The translations under genes were made by a program, and so were the position numbers. This document shows positions 52,549 through 61,702 of a stretch of DNA of 64,000 nucleotides, in pieces. Numbering within the stretch: position 1 is the first letter of the stretch; every line of letters starts with the position of its first letter. Source of the stretch: Acidobacteriota bacterium (GTDB lineage Bacteria; Acidobacteriota; Thermoanaerobaculia; Multivoradales; JAGPDF01). Location of the stretch: assembly GCA_014584695.1 (NCBI GenBank), contig JACTMI010000032.1:41265-105264 (forward strand), read 5' to 3'. The notes beneath the pieces are model-generated. The model searched no databases. It had not been told where the DNA came from and saw only the letters and a program-made list of their open reading frames with translations.

Positions 52549-52692
52549 CAAAGGCTCCGTCGATGGGGTCGAGCATCAGCCGAGAGTGATCGAAGCGGAG
52601 CGCCGATGGTCGGCGCGGCGATGGAAGCGCGAAGGCGTCTCGCACTCGCTGCGGACGCACCGCCCACTACCCCCTTCAACAGAACGATTCTC
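52549..52692. repeat. dispersed-repeat element with inverted ends
   Basis: Left end AAAGGCTCCGTCGATGGGGTC, trimmed here to its core GGCTCCGTCGATGGGGTC (52553 on), and right end CCCCCTTCAACAGAACGATT (52670 on). The internal CGTCTCGCACTCGC matches the 51.5-kb element. With the 51.2-kb cluster it brackets vapBC. Confidence 0.8.
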
Positions 52693-52780
52693 CAGCGAGA
52701 GACCGCCCGCCGGCGCGCTGGCCTTGCTGCGGTCGGCGCGCCGGCGGAGGGCTGGGACTGGATTGGAGAAGAGGGTTGGG

Positions 52781-52840
52781 TCGGTTCGGGTCGATTCTGG
52801 TCGGTTCGGGTCGGTTCGAGTCGGTACGGCCCGGGTCGGC
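52781..52840. repeat. 10-bp tandem repeat (TCGGTTCGGG)
   Basis: About five decamer units in a row (TCGGTTCGGG, TCGATTCTGG, TCGGTTCGGG, TCGGTTCGAG, TCGGTACGGC) just past the icd stop. Function unknown; no gene is supported in 52471-52856. Confidence 0.75.
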
Positions 52841-52856
52841 CGGCGGCGGGCGGCGG

Positions 52857-54158
52857 TCAGGGCATGTGGGCGATGACGGCGTCGCCGAATTCGCTGCACT
52901 TGACTTCGGTGGCGCCCTCCATCAGGCGGGCGAAGTCGTAGGTGACCCGCTTGGCGCCGATGGCGCCGTCCATGCCGCGGACGATCTTGTCGGCGGCCTC
53001 GGTCCAGCCCAGGTAGCGCAGCATCATCTCGCCCGAGAGGATCACCGAGCCGGGGTTGACCTTGTCGAGATCGGCGTACTTCGGCGCCGTGCCGTGCGTG
53101 GCTTCGAACACGGCGTGGCCGGTGACGTAGTTGACGTTGCCGCCCGGGGCGATGCCGATGCCGCCGACCTGCGCCGCCAGCGCGTCCGAGAGATAGTCGC
53201 CGTTCAGATTGAGCGTCGCGATGACGTCGAACTCGTCCGGCCGCGTCAGCACCTGCTGCAGCGTGATGTCCGCGATGGCGTCCTTGACCAGCAGCTTGCC
53301 GGCCGCGAGCGCGGCCTTCTGCTCCTGATTGGCCGCCGCCTCGCCCTCGTCCCGCTTCGTCCGCTCCCACTGCTCCCAGGTGTAGACCCGGTCGCCGTGC
53401 TCGCGCTCCGCCAGCTCGTAGCCCCAGTTGCGGAACGCCCCCTCGGTGAACTTCATGATGTTGCCCTTGTGGACGAAAGTGAGGCTCTTGCGGCCGTTGT
53501 CGAGCGCGTAACGGAGCGCGGCGCGGACCAGCCGCTCCGTCCCCTCGCGTGACACCGGCTTGAAGCCGAGCGCGGTCGAGCCGGGGAAACGGATCTTCGC
53601 GTGCATCTGCGGGAAGCGCTCGGCCAGAAAAGCGAGCGTCTGCTCGACCTCCGGGCTGCCGCTCTCGAACTCGATGCCGGCGTAGATGTCCTCGGTGTTC
53701 TCGCGGAAGATCACCATGTCCACCTTCTCCGGGCGCTTCACCGGCGACGGCACGCCGCGGTACCAGCGCACCGGCCGCAGACAGACGTAGAGATCGAGCA
53801 GCTGGCGCAGCGCCACGTTGAGCGACCGGATGCCGCCGCCGATCGGCGTCGTCAGCGGGCCCTTGATGCCGACCAGGTAGTCGGCGAAGGCCCGCACCGT
53901 CTCGTCCGGCAGCCAGGAGCCGAAACGGTCGAACGACTTCTGGCCGGCGTAGACCTCCAGCCAGTGGATCCGCCGGCGGCCGCCGTAGGCCTGCTCGACC
54001 GCGGCGTCGAAGACGCGCACGCTGGCGCGCCAGATGTCGGGCCCGGTGCCGTCGCCCTCGATGAACGGCAGCACGGGATGGTCGGGCACGACCAGGCGGC
54101 CGTTCGCGATCGTGATCTTCTCGCCCCCGACGGGGGGTTGCACTCGGTTGTCGGTCAT
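52857..54158 (-). CDS. icd: NADP-dependent isocitrate dehydrogenase
   Basis: 433 residues, the prokaryotic type I homodimeric enzyme (isocitrate + NADP+ to 2-oxoglutarate + CO2 + NADPH). [13 protein letters not shown], the substrate loop [13 protein letters not shown] and [16 protein letters not shown] are conserved. S112 in that loop is the residue phosphorylated by AceK, whose gene lies 96 bp upstream. It supplies 2-oxoglutarate, substrate of KorAB, or consumes it when the cycle runs reductively. Start at ATG 54158 with GGAGGG upstream. Confidence 0.95.
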   Translation of the reverse strand: MTDNRVQPPVGGEKITIANGRLVVPDHPVLPFIEGDGTGPDIWRASVRVFDAAVEQAYGGRRRIHWLEVYAGQKSFDRFGSWLPDETVRAFADYLVGIKGPLTTPIGGGIRSLNVALRQLLDLYVCLRPVRWYRGVPSPVKRPEKVDMVIFRENTEDIYAGIEFESGSPEVEQTLAFLAERFPQMHAKIRFPGSTALGFKPVSREGTERLVRAALRYALDNGRKSLTFVHKGNIMKFTEGAFRNWGYELAEREHGDRVYTWEQWERTKRDEGEAAANQEQKAALAAGKLLVKDAIADITLQQVLTRPDEFDVIATLNLNGDYLSDALAAQVGGIGIAPGGNVNYVTGHAVFEATHGTAPKYADLDKVNPGSVILSGEMMLRYLGWTEAADKIVRGMDGAIGAKRVTYDFARLMEGATEVKCSEFGDAVIAHMP

Positions 54159-54254
54159 GGGTTCCCTCCGAACGGCCGGCAGTGTAGTCGGATGCGCCGG
54201 CGCTGGCAACGCGCGCCGGGGTGTTGCACGCCCGCGCCGCCTCGTGCTGGGCCG

Positions 54255-55976
54255 TCAACCGGAGGGGAGCCGGCTCTCGGCCGGGTAGGGGAAGAGGTCG
54301 AGGATCTCGCCCGCGGCCAGCCGGCGCTTCACCCGGTTCCAGAACGCCGGATCGAGCAGCTCGGCGTGGGCCTGCGCGAAGCGCGCGGCGAGCGGGCGGG
54401 GGAGGCCGAGGAAGCGCAGCAGCTCCTCCGGGAAGATGTCGCGCGGCCCGGCGTAGACGCTCGCCTCGCCGCCCCCCCAGGCGTCGTCGTCGTCGGGCAG
54501 CGAGCGGAACGCGCACTCGGTGACCGTCGACAGCTCGTCGTAGTCGTAGAAGACGACGCGGCCGTGGCGGGTGACGCCGAAATTCTTGATCAGGAGGTCG
54601 CCCGGAAAAATGTTGGTCACGGCGAGGTCGCGCAGCGCGGCGCCGTAGTCGAGCACCGCGGCCTCGGCGGCGCCCGGCTCGGCGTCGCGCAGGTAGAGAT
54701 TGAGCGGCGTCACCCGCCGCTCGGTGAAGAGGCGCCCCACCACCACCTGCTCGCCCTGGAGGCGGACCTCCTGGGCGGCCTCGCCCAGCAGCTCCGCCAG
54801 CAGCTCGGGCTCGAAGCGGTCGCGCGGGAAGACCAGGTGCTCGAACTCCTGGACGTCGACCAGCCGCCCGGCGCGGTCGTGCTCGGCCACCAGCCGGTAC
54901 TTCTGGCGCACCTCCTCGCGGGTGACCGTCTTGCCGGGGCCGAAGCGGTCGCGGATGACCTTGAAGACGACGTCGAAACCGGGGAGCGTGAAGACGATCA
55001 TGACCAGGCCGCGCTCGCCGGGGGCGGCCGCGAAGCGCTCGCTGGTGCCCTCGACGTGGCGGACCAGGTCGCGGTAGAGCTCGGTCTTGCCCTGCTTGTC
55101 GAAGCCGAGCGAGTTGTAGAGCTCCGCCACCGGCTTGCGCGGCAGCAGCTGGCGCAAGTAGCGGATGGTGCCCGAAGGACTCTCGACATCGACGTGGAAA
55201 TAGGAGCGGGTGAAGCTGAAGACGATGCTGACCTCCGCTTCCGAGAGCAGCACGGCGTCGGCGCGCACCCGGCTGCCCGGGTTGAGGAATGCGATCACCA
55301 TCGGCAGCGCGGCATCGCCGCGGACGACGCGTCCGACCAGGTAAGCCCCCTTGTTGCGGTAGAAGACCGGGTCGAGCGTCTCCAGGAAGTCGAAGGTGGG
55401 CGCCCCCCAGGCGGCCGTGGTCGCGCGGTCGATGGTTGCGGCGATCGCCCGCGCGTCGCCCGCGGCGTCGGCCCAGGGGATGCCGAAGGCGTGGTCGTCG
55501 AGCAGCTCGCGAACCACCGTCGGCGTCGCGTGCAGCCCCGGGTAGGTGCGCACGGGGGCGGCGGTGGCGGCCGGCGGCGCGGCGCCGTCGGTGGCGACGA
55601 ACTCGCGCTCGCGGTCGACGCCGACGGTGGCGAAGAGCTTGCGCGTCACCGAGTTGTAGAAGGTCTCGGCGAGCTCGAGCTCGATGTGCCCGGCGATCAG
55701 GACCGCGTACTCGACCTTGGTGGCGCGCCAGAGCGCGGCGTCCAGGCGGCGCGCGCCGAACTCCTCGCCGAGCGCCTCGACCACCTGCCCGACCACCCGC
55801 CGGTAGAGCGCGAGCCGCTCCACCATGTCGTGCTGGACGCCGTGCCAGTCGGTGCTCTCGAAGCGCGGCTGGGAGCGGCGGGTCAGCCGCCGGAAGCGCG
55901 AGCGATAGCGGTCGAAGCCCCACTTGACCAGGATCGCGCCGCGGCGGGCGAGCGGGGTGGCGCGCGGCGCGGACAG
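54255..55976 (-). CDS. aceK: isocitrate dehydrogenase kinase/phosphatase AceK
   Basis: Bifunctional enzyme that phosphorylates Icd to divert isocitrate into the glyoxylate shunt and dephosphorylates it on demand. Features: FYNSVTRKLFATVGVD, TYPGLHATPTVVRELLDD-like region, FVFPRDRFEPELL-like HLVFPRDRFEPE, NFGVTRHGRVVFYDYDELS (kinase core) and SVYAGPRDIFPEE. The first ATG in frame is at 55826 (523 aa), but AceK-like sequence (GFDRYRSRFRRLT, RFESTDWHGVQ) continues upstream in frame; a CTG at 55976 with CGAGGT 8 nt before it would give 573 residues, the family length. No ATG, GTG or TTG exists in that stretch. Confidence 0.9.
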   Translation of the reverse strand: MSAPRATPLARRGAILVKWGFDRYRSRFRRLTRRSQPRFESTDWHGVQHDMVERLALYRRVVGQVVEALGEEFGARRLDAALWRATKVEYAVLIAGHIELELAETFYNSVTRKLFATVGVDREREFVATDGAAPPAATAAPVRTYPGLHATPTVVRELLDDHAFGIPWADAAGDARAIAATIDRATTAAWGAPTFDFLETLDPVFYRNKGAYLVGRVVRGDAALPMVIAFLNPGSRVRADAVLLSEAEVSIVFSFTRSYFHVDVESPSGTIRYLRQLLPRKPVAELYNSLGFDKQGKTELYRDLVRHVEGTSERFAAAPGERGLVMIVFTLPGFDVVFKVIRDRFGPGKTVTREEVRQKYRLVAEHDRAGRLVDVQEFEHLVFPRDRFEPELLAELLGEAAQEVRLQGEQVVVGRLFTERRVTPLNLYLRDAEPGAAEAAVLDYGAALRDLAVTNIFPGDLLIKNFGVTRHGRVVFYDYDELSTVTECAFRSLPDDDDAWGGGEASVYAGPRDIFPEELLRFLGLPRPLAARFAQAHAELLDPAFWNRVKRRLAAGEILDLFPYPAESRLPSG

Positions 55977-56004
55977 GGCGGCACCTCGAAGCTGCCAGAG
56001 GCTC

Positions 56005-56838
56005 TCAGGCGGTGACCCGCGACGGGTCGCCGTAGAGGTTCATGCGCCCGGGCCGGAGGAAAGTGGCCAGGGTGAGGCCGTGGCGCAGCGCCAGATCGAC
56101 CGCGAGCGAGGAGGCGGCGCCGACCGCGGCGACCAGCGGCAGGCCGGCGACGACGGCCTTCTGGACGATCTCGAAGCCGAGGCGGCCGGAGACGTGGAGG
56201 CCGCAGTCGCCGAGCGGCACCCGGCCGGCGGCGAGCGCCCAGCCGACCACCTTGTCGACCGCGTTGTGGCGGCCGACGTCCTCGCGCACCGCGAGCAGCT
56301 CGCCGGCGGCGTCGAACAGCGCCGCCGCGTGCAGGCCGCCGGTCTCGGCGAACGTGGGCTGAGCTTCCCGCAGCCGGGCGGGCAGCGCTTCGAGCACCGC
56401 GCGCGCGACCCGCAGGCGCGAAGTGACCGGCGGCGCGGTGACCGAGAGCGAGGCGAGCGAGACCTTGCCGCAGATGCCGCAGCTCGCCGAGGCGAACAGG
56501 AACCGGTCCTCGGGCAGGCGGGCGCGCGCCGGGTCGAGGTCGGCGGCGAGGACGTTGCCGCGCGCCGCCGGGTCGACGTCGAGCGGGCGGCGCAGCGCCA
56601 GCACGTCCTCGGCGCGGGCGACGATCCCCTCGGTGAACAGGAAGCCGCGCACCAGCTCTTCGTCGTCGCCCGGGGTCCGCATCAGGACCGTCGTCGCGCG
56701 CTCGCCGAGGCGCAGCTCGAGCGGCGCTTCGACGGCCAGGGCGTCCTCGGCCTCGCGGGCCGCGCCCGCCTCCAGGCGGCGCATCGGCACGCGCGCCACG
56801 GCGGCTTCCGGGGGCGGGATCACGGCCACGGAGGGCAT
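56005..56838 (-). CDS. fdhD: formate dehydrogenase accessory sulfurtransferase FdhD
   Basis: 277 residues. FdhD moves sulfur from IscS to the molybdenum/tungsten bis-MGD cofactor, a step FDH needs. The reactive CxxC is C120-C123 (ASASCGICGK). EDVGRHNAVDKVVGWAL and GRLGFEIVQKA are family motifs. It is divergent from fdhA with only 15 bp between starts, so promoters must lie within the coding regions. The AceK gene begins 28 bp downstream of its stop on the same strand. Confidence 0.95.
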   Translation of the reverse strand: MPSVAVIPPPEAAVARVPMRRLEAGAAREAEDALAVEAPLELRLGERATTVLMRTPGDDEELVRGFLFTEGIVARAEDVLALRRPLDVDPAARGNVLAADLDPARARLPEDRFLFASASCGICGKVSLASLSVTAPPVTSRLRVARAVLEALPARLREAQPTFAETGGLHAAALFDAAGELLAVREDVGRHNAVDKVVGWALAAGRVPLGDCGLHVSGRLGFEIVQKAVVAGLPLVAAVGAASSLAVDLALRHGLTLATFLRPGRMNLYGDPSRVTA

Positions 56839-56853
56839 GTTAACCTGCCCGCC

Positions 56854-58755
56854 ATGAAACAGTTCGAGCGTCTCAGAACCCCCCTCGTGCGGGCCGCGCG
56901 CGGCGCCGCGCTGCGACCCGCGACGTGGGAGGAGGCGATGGACCGGGCGGCGGCCGGGCTGCGCTCGGTCGTCGACCGGCACGGGCCGCGCGCCTTCGGC
57001 CTGTTCAGTTGTTCGAAGACCACGAACGAGGTGAACTTCGCCGCCGGCAAGTTCGCCCGCACCGTGATCGGGTCGAACAACGTCGACAGCTGCAACCGCA
57101 CTTGACACGCGCCTAGCGTCGCCGGTCTGGCGACGGTGTTCGGTGCGGGGGGCGGCACGAGCTCCTACCAGGAGATCGAGGAGACCGACTGCGTCCTCCT
57201 GTGGGGTTCGAACGCCCGCGAGACGCACCCGATCTTCTTCCATCACCTGCTGCAGGGGGTGCGCCGCGGCGCGCGCCTGTTCGCGATCGACCCGCGGCGC
57301 AGCTCCTCGGCGCGCTGGGCCGAGATCTGGGCCGGGCTCGACGTCGGCTCGGACGTCGCGCTGTCGAACACCATGGCGCGCGAGATCCTCGCCGCCGGGC
57401 TCGAGCATCGCGAGTTCGTCGAGCACGCCACCTCGGGCTTCGAGGAGTATCGCGCCCACGTCGAGAGCTGGACGCTGGAGCGCGGCGAGCGCGAGACCGG
57501 CGTGCCGGCGGCGGTGATCCGCGAGATCGCGCACGCCTTCGCGCGCGCCGAGCGGGCGATGATCTGCTGGACGCTCGGCATCACCGAGCACCACAACGCG
57601 GTCGACAACGTGCTGGCGCTGATCAACCTGGCGCTGCTCACCGGCCACGTCGGCCGCTACGGCTCGGGCCTCAACCCGCTGCGCGGCCAGAACAACGTCC
57701 AGGGAGGCGGCGACATGGGCGCGCTGCCCGATCGCCTGCCCGGCTTCCAGCACGTCGAGAACGCCCCCTTGCGCGAGAAGTTCGAGCGCGCCTGGGGGGT
57801 CGCGGTCCCGCCGCGCAAGGGGTGGCACCTGACCGAGATGTTCGAGGCGATGGAGCGCGGCGAGCTGCGGGCGCTCTACGTCATCGGCGAGAACCCGATG
57901 CGCTCGGAGGCCGACCAGCACCGCACCCGCCGGCTGCTCGAGGGGCTCGACTGCCTGGTGGTGCAGGACATCTTCCTCACCGCCACCGCCGAGGTCGCCG
58001 ACGTCGTGCTCCCCGCCGCGGCCGGCTGGTGCGAGTCCGAAGGGACGGTGACCTCGAGCGAGCGGCGGGTGCAGCGGGTGCGGCGGGCGTTGCCGCCGCC
58101 GCCCGGCGCCCGCGACGATCTCGAGATCCTGTTCGATCTCGCCCGGCGGCTGGGCCGCGACTGGGGCGAGGCCGACCCGGAGCGGGTCTGGAACGAAGTG
58201 CGGACGCTCTCGCCGGTCCACGCCGGCATGAGCTACGCGCGCCTCGAGGCCGAAGGGGGCTTGCGCTGGCCCTGCTACGACGAGCAGCACCCGGGCGAAC
58301 TGTTCCTCCACTCGCGCTTCTGGGAGCGGCCGGTGGTCGGTCCGCGCGCGCCGTTCCAATGCCTCGAGCACTCGCCGCCGGTCGACCGGCTGGACGAGGA
58401 GTTCCCGCTCCGCCTGACCACCGGGCGCCGCCTCGAGGAGTACAACACCGGGGTCCAGACCGGTGTCTACCGCTCGCCGGTGCGGCGGGGCGAGACGCTC
58501 GACCTGTCGCCCGAGGACGCTCTCCGGCTCGGCGTGGCCGAGGGCGAGCGGGTGCGGATCCGTTCGCGCCGGGGCGAGGTCGTGGCGCCGGTCCACGTCG
58601 ACGAGTCGCTGCGGCCGGGCCTCACCTTCATGACCTTCCACTTCCCCGAGCAGGTGGCGACGAACGTGCTGACCATCGACGCCCACGATCCGAAGTCGGG
58701 CACCGCCGAGTTCAAGGCGACGGCGATCCGGGTCGATCGGCTGGAGGCCTCTTAG
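56854..58755 (+). CDS. fdhA: formate dehydrogenase catalytic subunit (molybdopterin part), selenoprotein
   Basis: 633 residues when the in-frame TGA at 57103-57105 is read as selenocysteine (Sec84, context SCNRT-U-HAPSVAGLATVF). This is the exact place of the Sec or Cys ligand to Mo/W in formate dehydrogenases. Downstream motifs fit: LLWGSNARETHP, RGQNNVQGGGDMGALPDRLPG, GENPMRSEADQ, QDIFLTATAEVADVVLP and TTGRRLEEYNTG. The N-terminal [4Fe-4S] domain and Fe-S relay of FdhA are missing here and are encoded separately at 60667-61575. It oxidises formate to CO2 or runs in reverse. Read as two ORFs it would look like a broken gene. Confidence 0.9.
57103..57135 (+). promoter_or_regulatory. selenocysteine UGA and bacterial SECIS hairpin
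   Basis: TGA at 57103-57105, then 11 nt, then a perfect 7-bp stem CGTCGCC (57117-57123) / GGCGACG (57129-57135) closing the pentaloop GGTCT. The loop and the spacing match the E. coli fdhF SECIS, which SelB binds. Confidence 0.9.
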
Positions 58756-58756
58756 G

Positions 58757-60670
58757 GTGGATCTGCGCTTCCAGGGCAACCGGCCGAGCGCCGAGGAGCG
58801 GGCGGCGATCGACGAGGTCCTCGGGCCGCCCCTGGGGGCGTGGGACGGCGGCGAGCGTGACCCCGAGCGGGACGGCCGGGTGGGTTTCGGCGGGTTGCCC
58901 GCGGCCGCCCGCCGCGACCTCCTGCTGCCGGCGCTCCACGCGGCGCAAGATCGCGCCGGTTGGGTGAGCCCGGGCGCCCTCGAGTACATCTGCCGCCGTC
59001 TGTCGGTGCCGCCGGCGGAGGCCTGGGGGGTGGTCACCTTCTACCACCTGCTCGCGACCGAGCCACGGCCGCCGGTGGTGGCGCACGTCTGCGACGACCT
59101 CGCCTGCCGGTTGGCGGGCGCCGAGCGGCTCTGCCAGCGGCTCGTGCGCGAGCTCGGTCCGGCCGGCGCCCCGGCCGCCGGCGGCCGCTCGACCTGGCTG
59201 CGCAGCCCCTGCCTGGGCGAGTGCGACCGCGCGCCGGCGGCGCTCCTGACCGCCGCCGGCGCGGCGCCCCGCTCGGCGGTGCTGTCGCCGATCCACTCCG
59301 AGGAGGCCCTGGTCGCGGCGCTCACCCGACCCGAATCGTTCCCGGCGCGCGCCCGCTTCACCGAAGCGAGCGAGGAGGAGCTGCGCCGGTCGGTGCCGCA
59401 GATCGGGCGGCCGGACCTGCTGCTGCTCTCCCGCGTCGGCGTCGTCGATCCGGGCCGCCTCGAGGCCTACCGCGCGAGCGGCGGCTACCGGGCGCTCGCC
59501 CGCGCGATCGAGCTGGGGCCGGAGCGGGTGATCGAGGACAAGGTCGTCTCCAAGCTGGTCGGCCGCGGCGGCGCGGCCTTTCCGACCGGGCGGAAGTGGG
59601 AGGCGGTGGCGAAAGCCGAGGCGCGCCCGAAGTACGTGGTCTGCAACGCCGACGAGTCCGAGCCCGGGACGTTCAAGGACCGGGTCCTGCTCGAGCACGA
59701 CCCGTTCGCGATCGTCGAGGCGATGACCATCGCCGCCTTCGCCTGCGGCTGCGAGCGCGGCTTCGTCTACCTGCGCGGCGAGTATCCGCTCGCCCACGAG
59801 CGGTTGGCCGACGCGATCGCCCAGGCGCGCGCCGCCGGCCTGCTGGGCGAGGACGTCGCCGGCGCCGGCTTCCGCTTCGACATCGAGATCCGGCGCGGCG
59901 CCGGCGCCTACATCTGCGGCGAGGAAACCGCGCTGTTCAACTCGATCGAGGGGCGGCGGGGCGAGCCGCGCTCGAAGCCCCCCTTCCCGGTCGAGGTCGG
60001 GTTGTTCGGCCAGCCGACGGTGGTCAACAACGTCGAGACGCTGGCCAACGTGCCGGCCATCCTGCTCAACGGCGGCGCCAGCTACGCCGCGCTCGGGACC
60101 GCCGGCTCGACCGGGCACAAGCTGTTCTGCGTCTCCGGGCGGGTCGAGCGGCCGGGCCTGTTCGAGGTGCCGTTCGGCGCCACGCTCGGCGAGCTGCTGG
60201 CGCTCGCCGGCGGCGTCGCCGGCGGCCGCGCGCTCCAGGCGGTGCTGCTCGGCGGCGCGGCCGGCGTGTTCGTCGGCCCGGAGGCGATCGACCTGCCGCT
60301 CACGTTCGAAGGGACCCGCGCCGCCGGGGCGACGCTCGGCTCGGGGGTGGTGATGGTCTTCGACGAGGACGCCGACCTGGGCGACGCGCTGGCGCGCATC
60401 GCCTCGTTCTTCCGCCACGAATCCTGCGGGCAGTGCGTCCCCTGCCGGGTCGGCACGGTCCGCCAGGAGGAGCTGCTGGCCCGCCTGCGCGCCGGCCGGC
60501 CCGAGGGCACGGTCCAATCCGAGCTCGCCACCTACCGCGAGCTCGCCCAGGCGATGCGCGACGCCTCGATCTGCGGCCTCGGCCAGACCGCCGCCTCGGC
60601 GCTCGAGTCGGCGCTGGCGCGGTTCGGCGCGGTCGCGGTTTCGCCGTCCATCACGGGAGGTCGAGGATGA
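58757..60670 (+). CDS. fdhB: formate dehydrogenase NADH-side subunit, NuoE-NuoF fusion
   Basis: 637 residues from a GTG just after the fdhA stop. Residues ~45-190 are NuoE-like with a [2Fe-2S] site at C112, C117, C152 and C156 (HVCDDLAC, SPCLGEC). Residues ~220-630 are NuoF-like with the FMN/NADH motifs GRGGAAFPTGRKW, CNADESEPGTFKDR and GAGAYICGEETALF, and a [4Fe-4S] site ESCGQCVPCRVGT with the late ICGLGQ. It passes electrons between the formate site and NAD+. Its stop overlaps the next gene (ATGA). Confidence 0.94.
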   Translation: MDLRFQGNRPSAEERAAIDEVLGPPLGAWDGGERDPERDGRVGFGGLPAAARRDLLLPALHAAQDRAGWVSPGALEYICRRLSVPPAEAWGVVTFYHLLATEPRPPVVAHVCDDLACRLAGAERLCQRLVRELGPAGAPAAGGRSTWLRSPCLGECDRAPAALLTAAGAAPRSAVLSPIHSEEALVAALTRPESFPARARFTEASEEELRRSVPQIGRPDLLLLSRVGVVDPGRLEAYRASGGYRALARAIELGPERVIEDKVVSKLVGRGGAAFPTGRKWEAVAKAEARPKYVVCNADESEPGTFKDRVLLEHDPFAIVEAMTIAAFACGCERGFVYLRGEYPLAHERLADAIAQARAAGLLGEDVAGAGFRFDIEIRRGAGAYICGEETALFNSIEGRRGEPRSKPPFPVEVGLFGQPTVVNNVETLANVPAILLNGGASYAALGTAGSTGHKLFCVSGRVERPGLFEVPFGATLGELLALAGGVAGGRALQAVLLGGAAGVFVGPEAIDLPLTFEGTRAAGATLGSGVVMVFDEDADLGDALARIASFFRHESCGQCVPCRVGTVRQEELLARLRAGRPEGTVQSELATYRELAQAMRDASICGLGQTAASALESALARFGAVAVSPSITGGRG

Positions 60671-61575
60671 CCACGGACCCGATCTGGTTCACGCCGCCGC
60701 CGCGCTCGCCCCGGGTGCCCGAGGCGCCGCCCGAGCGGCCGCGCGAGCGGGTGGCGCTGACCGTCGACGGCGAGCCGGTCGAGGTGGCCAAGGGGGCGAC
60801 GCTGCTCGACGCCTGCCGGGCCGCCGGCCGCGAGATCCCGACCCTCTGCTATCTCGAGACCCTGACGCCGGTCAACGCCTGCCGGATCTGCGTCGTCGAA
60901 GTCGAGGGCGCCCGCGTGCTGGCCCCCGCCTGCTCGCGGCGGGCGGAGCCCGGGATGGTGGTCGCGAGCGAATCGGAGCGGGTGCGGACGGCGCGCAAGG
61001 TGGTGCTCGAGCTGCTCGCCTCGGCGGTCGATCTGTCGACCGCGCCCGGCCTGGCCGAGCTGATGGCCCGCTACGGCGCGCGGCCCGAGCGCTTCGGCGC
61101 CGCGGCGGCGACGGTCGCCCAGCCGGCCAAGGTCGACAACGAGCTCTACCTGCGCGACTATGGCAAGTGCGTGCTCTGCTACAAGTGCGTCGAGGCCTGC
61201 GGCACCGACGCGCAGAACACCTTCGCGATCGCGGTCGCGGGCCGCGGTTTCGACGCCGGCATCTCGACCGAGCACGACGTGCCGCTGCCGGATTCGGCTT
61301 GCGTCTACTGCGGCAACTGCATCGCCGTCTGCCCGACCGGCGCGCTGATGGCCAAGCCCGAGCACGACCTGCGCGCCGCCGGCCGCTGGGACGAGTCCCG
61401 CCAGACCCGGACCGACACCATCTGCGCCTTCTGCGGCGTCGGCTGCGCGATCACCCTGCACGTGCAGGACGACCGCATCGTCAAGGCCACCTCGCCGTTC
61501 GAGAACCCCACCACCCGCGGCAACCTCTGCGTCAAGGGCCGCTTCGGCTTCGAGTTCGTCCACGGCCGCGGGTGA
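60667..61575 (+). CDS. formate dehydrogenase Fe-S subunit (split N-terminal half of FdhA)
   Basis: 302 residues. In order: NuoG-like [2Fe-2S] (C61, C72, C75, C89), two [4Fe-4S] clusters (C168/171/174/178 and C212/215/218/222), and the MopB [4Fe-4S] domain (C253, C256, C260, C288 in CAFCGVGC and RGNLCVKGRFG). In ordinary FdhA this ends right before the region with which fdhA at 56854 begins (RLRTPLVR). So the classical ~930-residue subunit is split at this junction and the pieces are in inverted order around fdhB. The product should rejoin the catalytic part in the complex. Confidence 0.88.
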   Translation: MTTDPIWFTPPPRSPRVPEAPPERPRERVALTVDGEPVEVAKGATLLDACRAAGREIPTLCYLETLTPVNACRICVVEVEGARVLAPACSRRAEPGMVVASESERVRTARKVVLELLASAVDLSTAPGLAELMARYGARPERFGAAAATVAQPAKVDNELYLRDYGKCVLCYKCVEACGTDAQNTFAIAVAGRGFDAGISTEHDVPLPDSACVYCGNCIAVCPTGALMAKPEHDLRAAGRWDESRQTRTDTICAFCGVGCAITLHVQDDRIVKATSPFENPTTRGNLCVKGRFGFEFVHGRG

Positions 61576-61628
61576 CCCCGGCGCCGCGGCGGGGCGGCGA
61601 TCGAGCCCTCGCCGCAAAGCGGCATGTC

Positions 61629-61657
61629 TTGACGCGGTGCGGCAAAAGGCCTAGTCT
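61629..61657 (+). promoter_or_regulatory. predicted sigma70-type promoter of gltB
   Basis: TTGACG (61629-61634), a 17-bp spacer, and TAGTCT (61652-61657), 45 bp before the gltB start. Good match to -35/-10 consensus with ideal spacing; activity is predicted only. Confidence 0.55.
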
Positions 61658-61702
61658 GGCTCCGGCGGCGGCGCGGGCGCGGCGCGTCGCGGCGGAGGTG
61701 CG

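Noticed and set aside
57103..57105. Nonsense mutation in fdhA
   Set aside because: Position, context and SECIS hairpin all fit selenocysteine.
61573..61575. Second selenocysteine TGA at the end of the FdhA Fe-S half
   Set aside because: No SECIS-like hairpin follows and the next codons do not continue the FdhA sequence.
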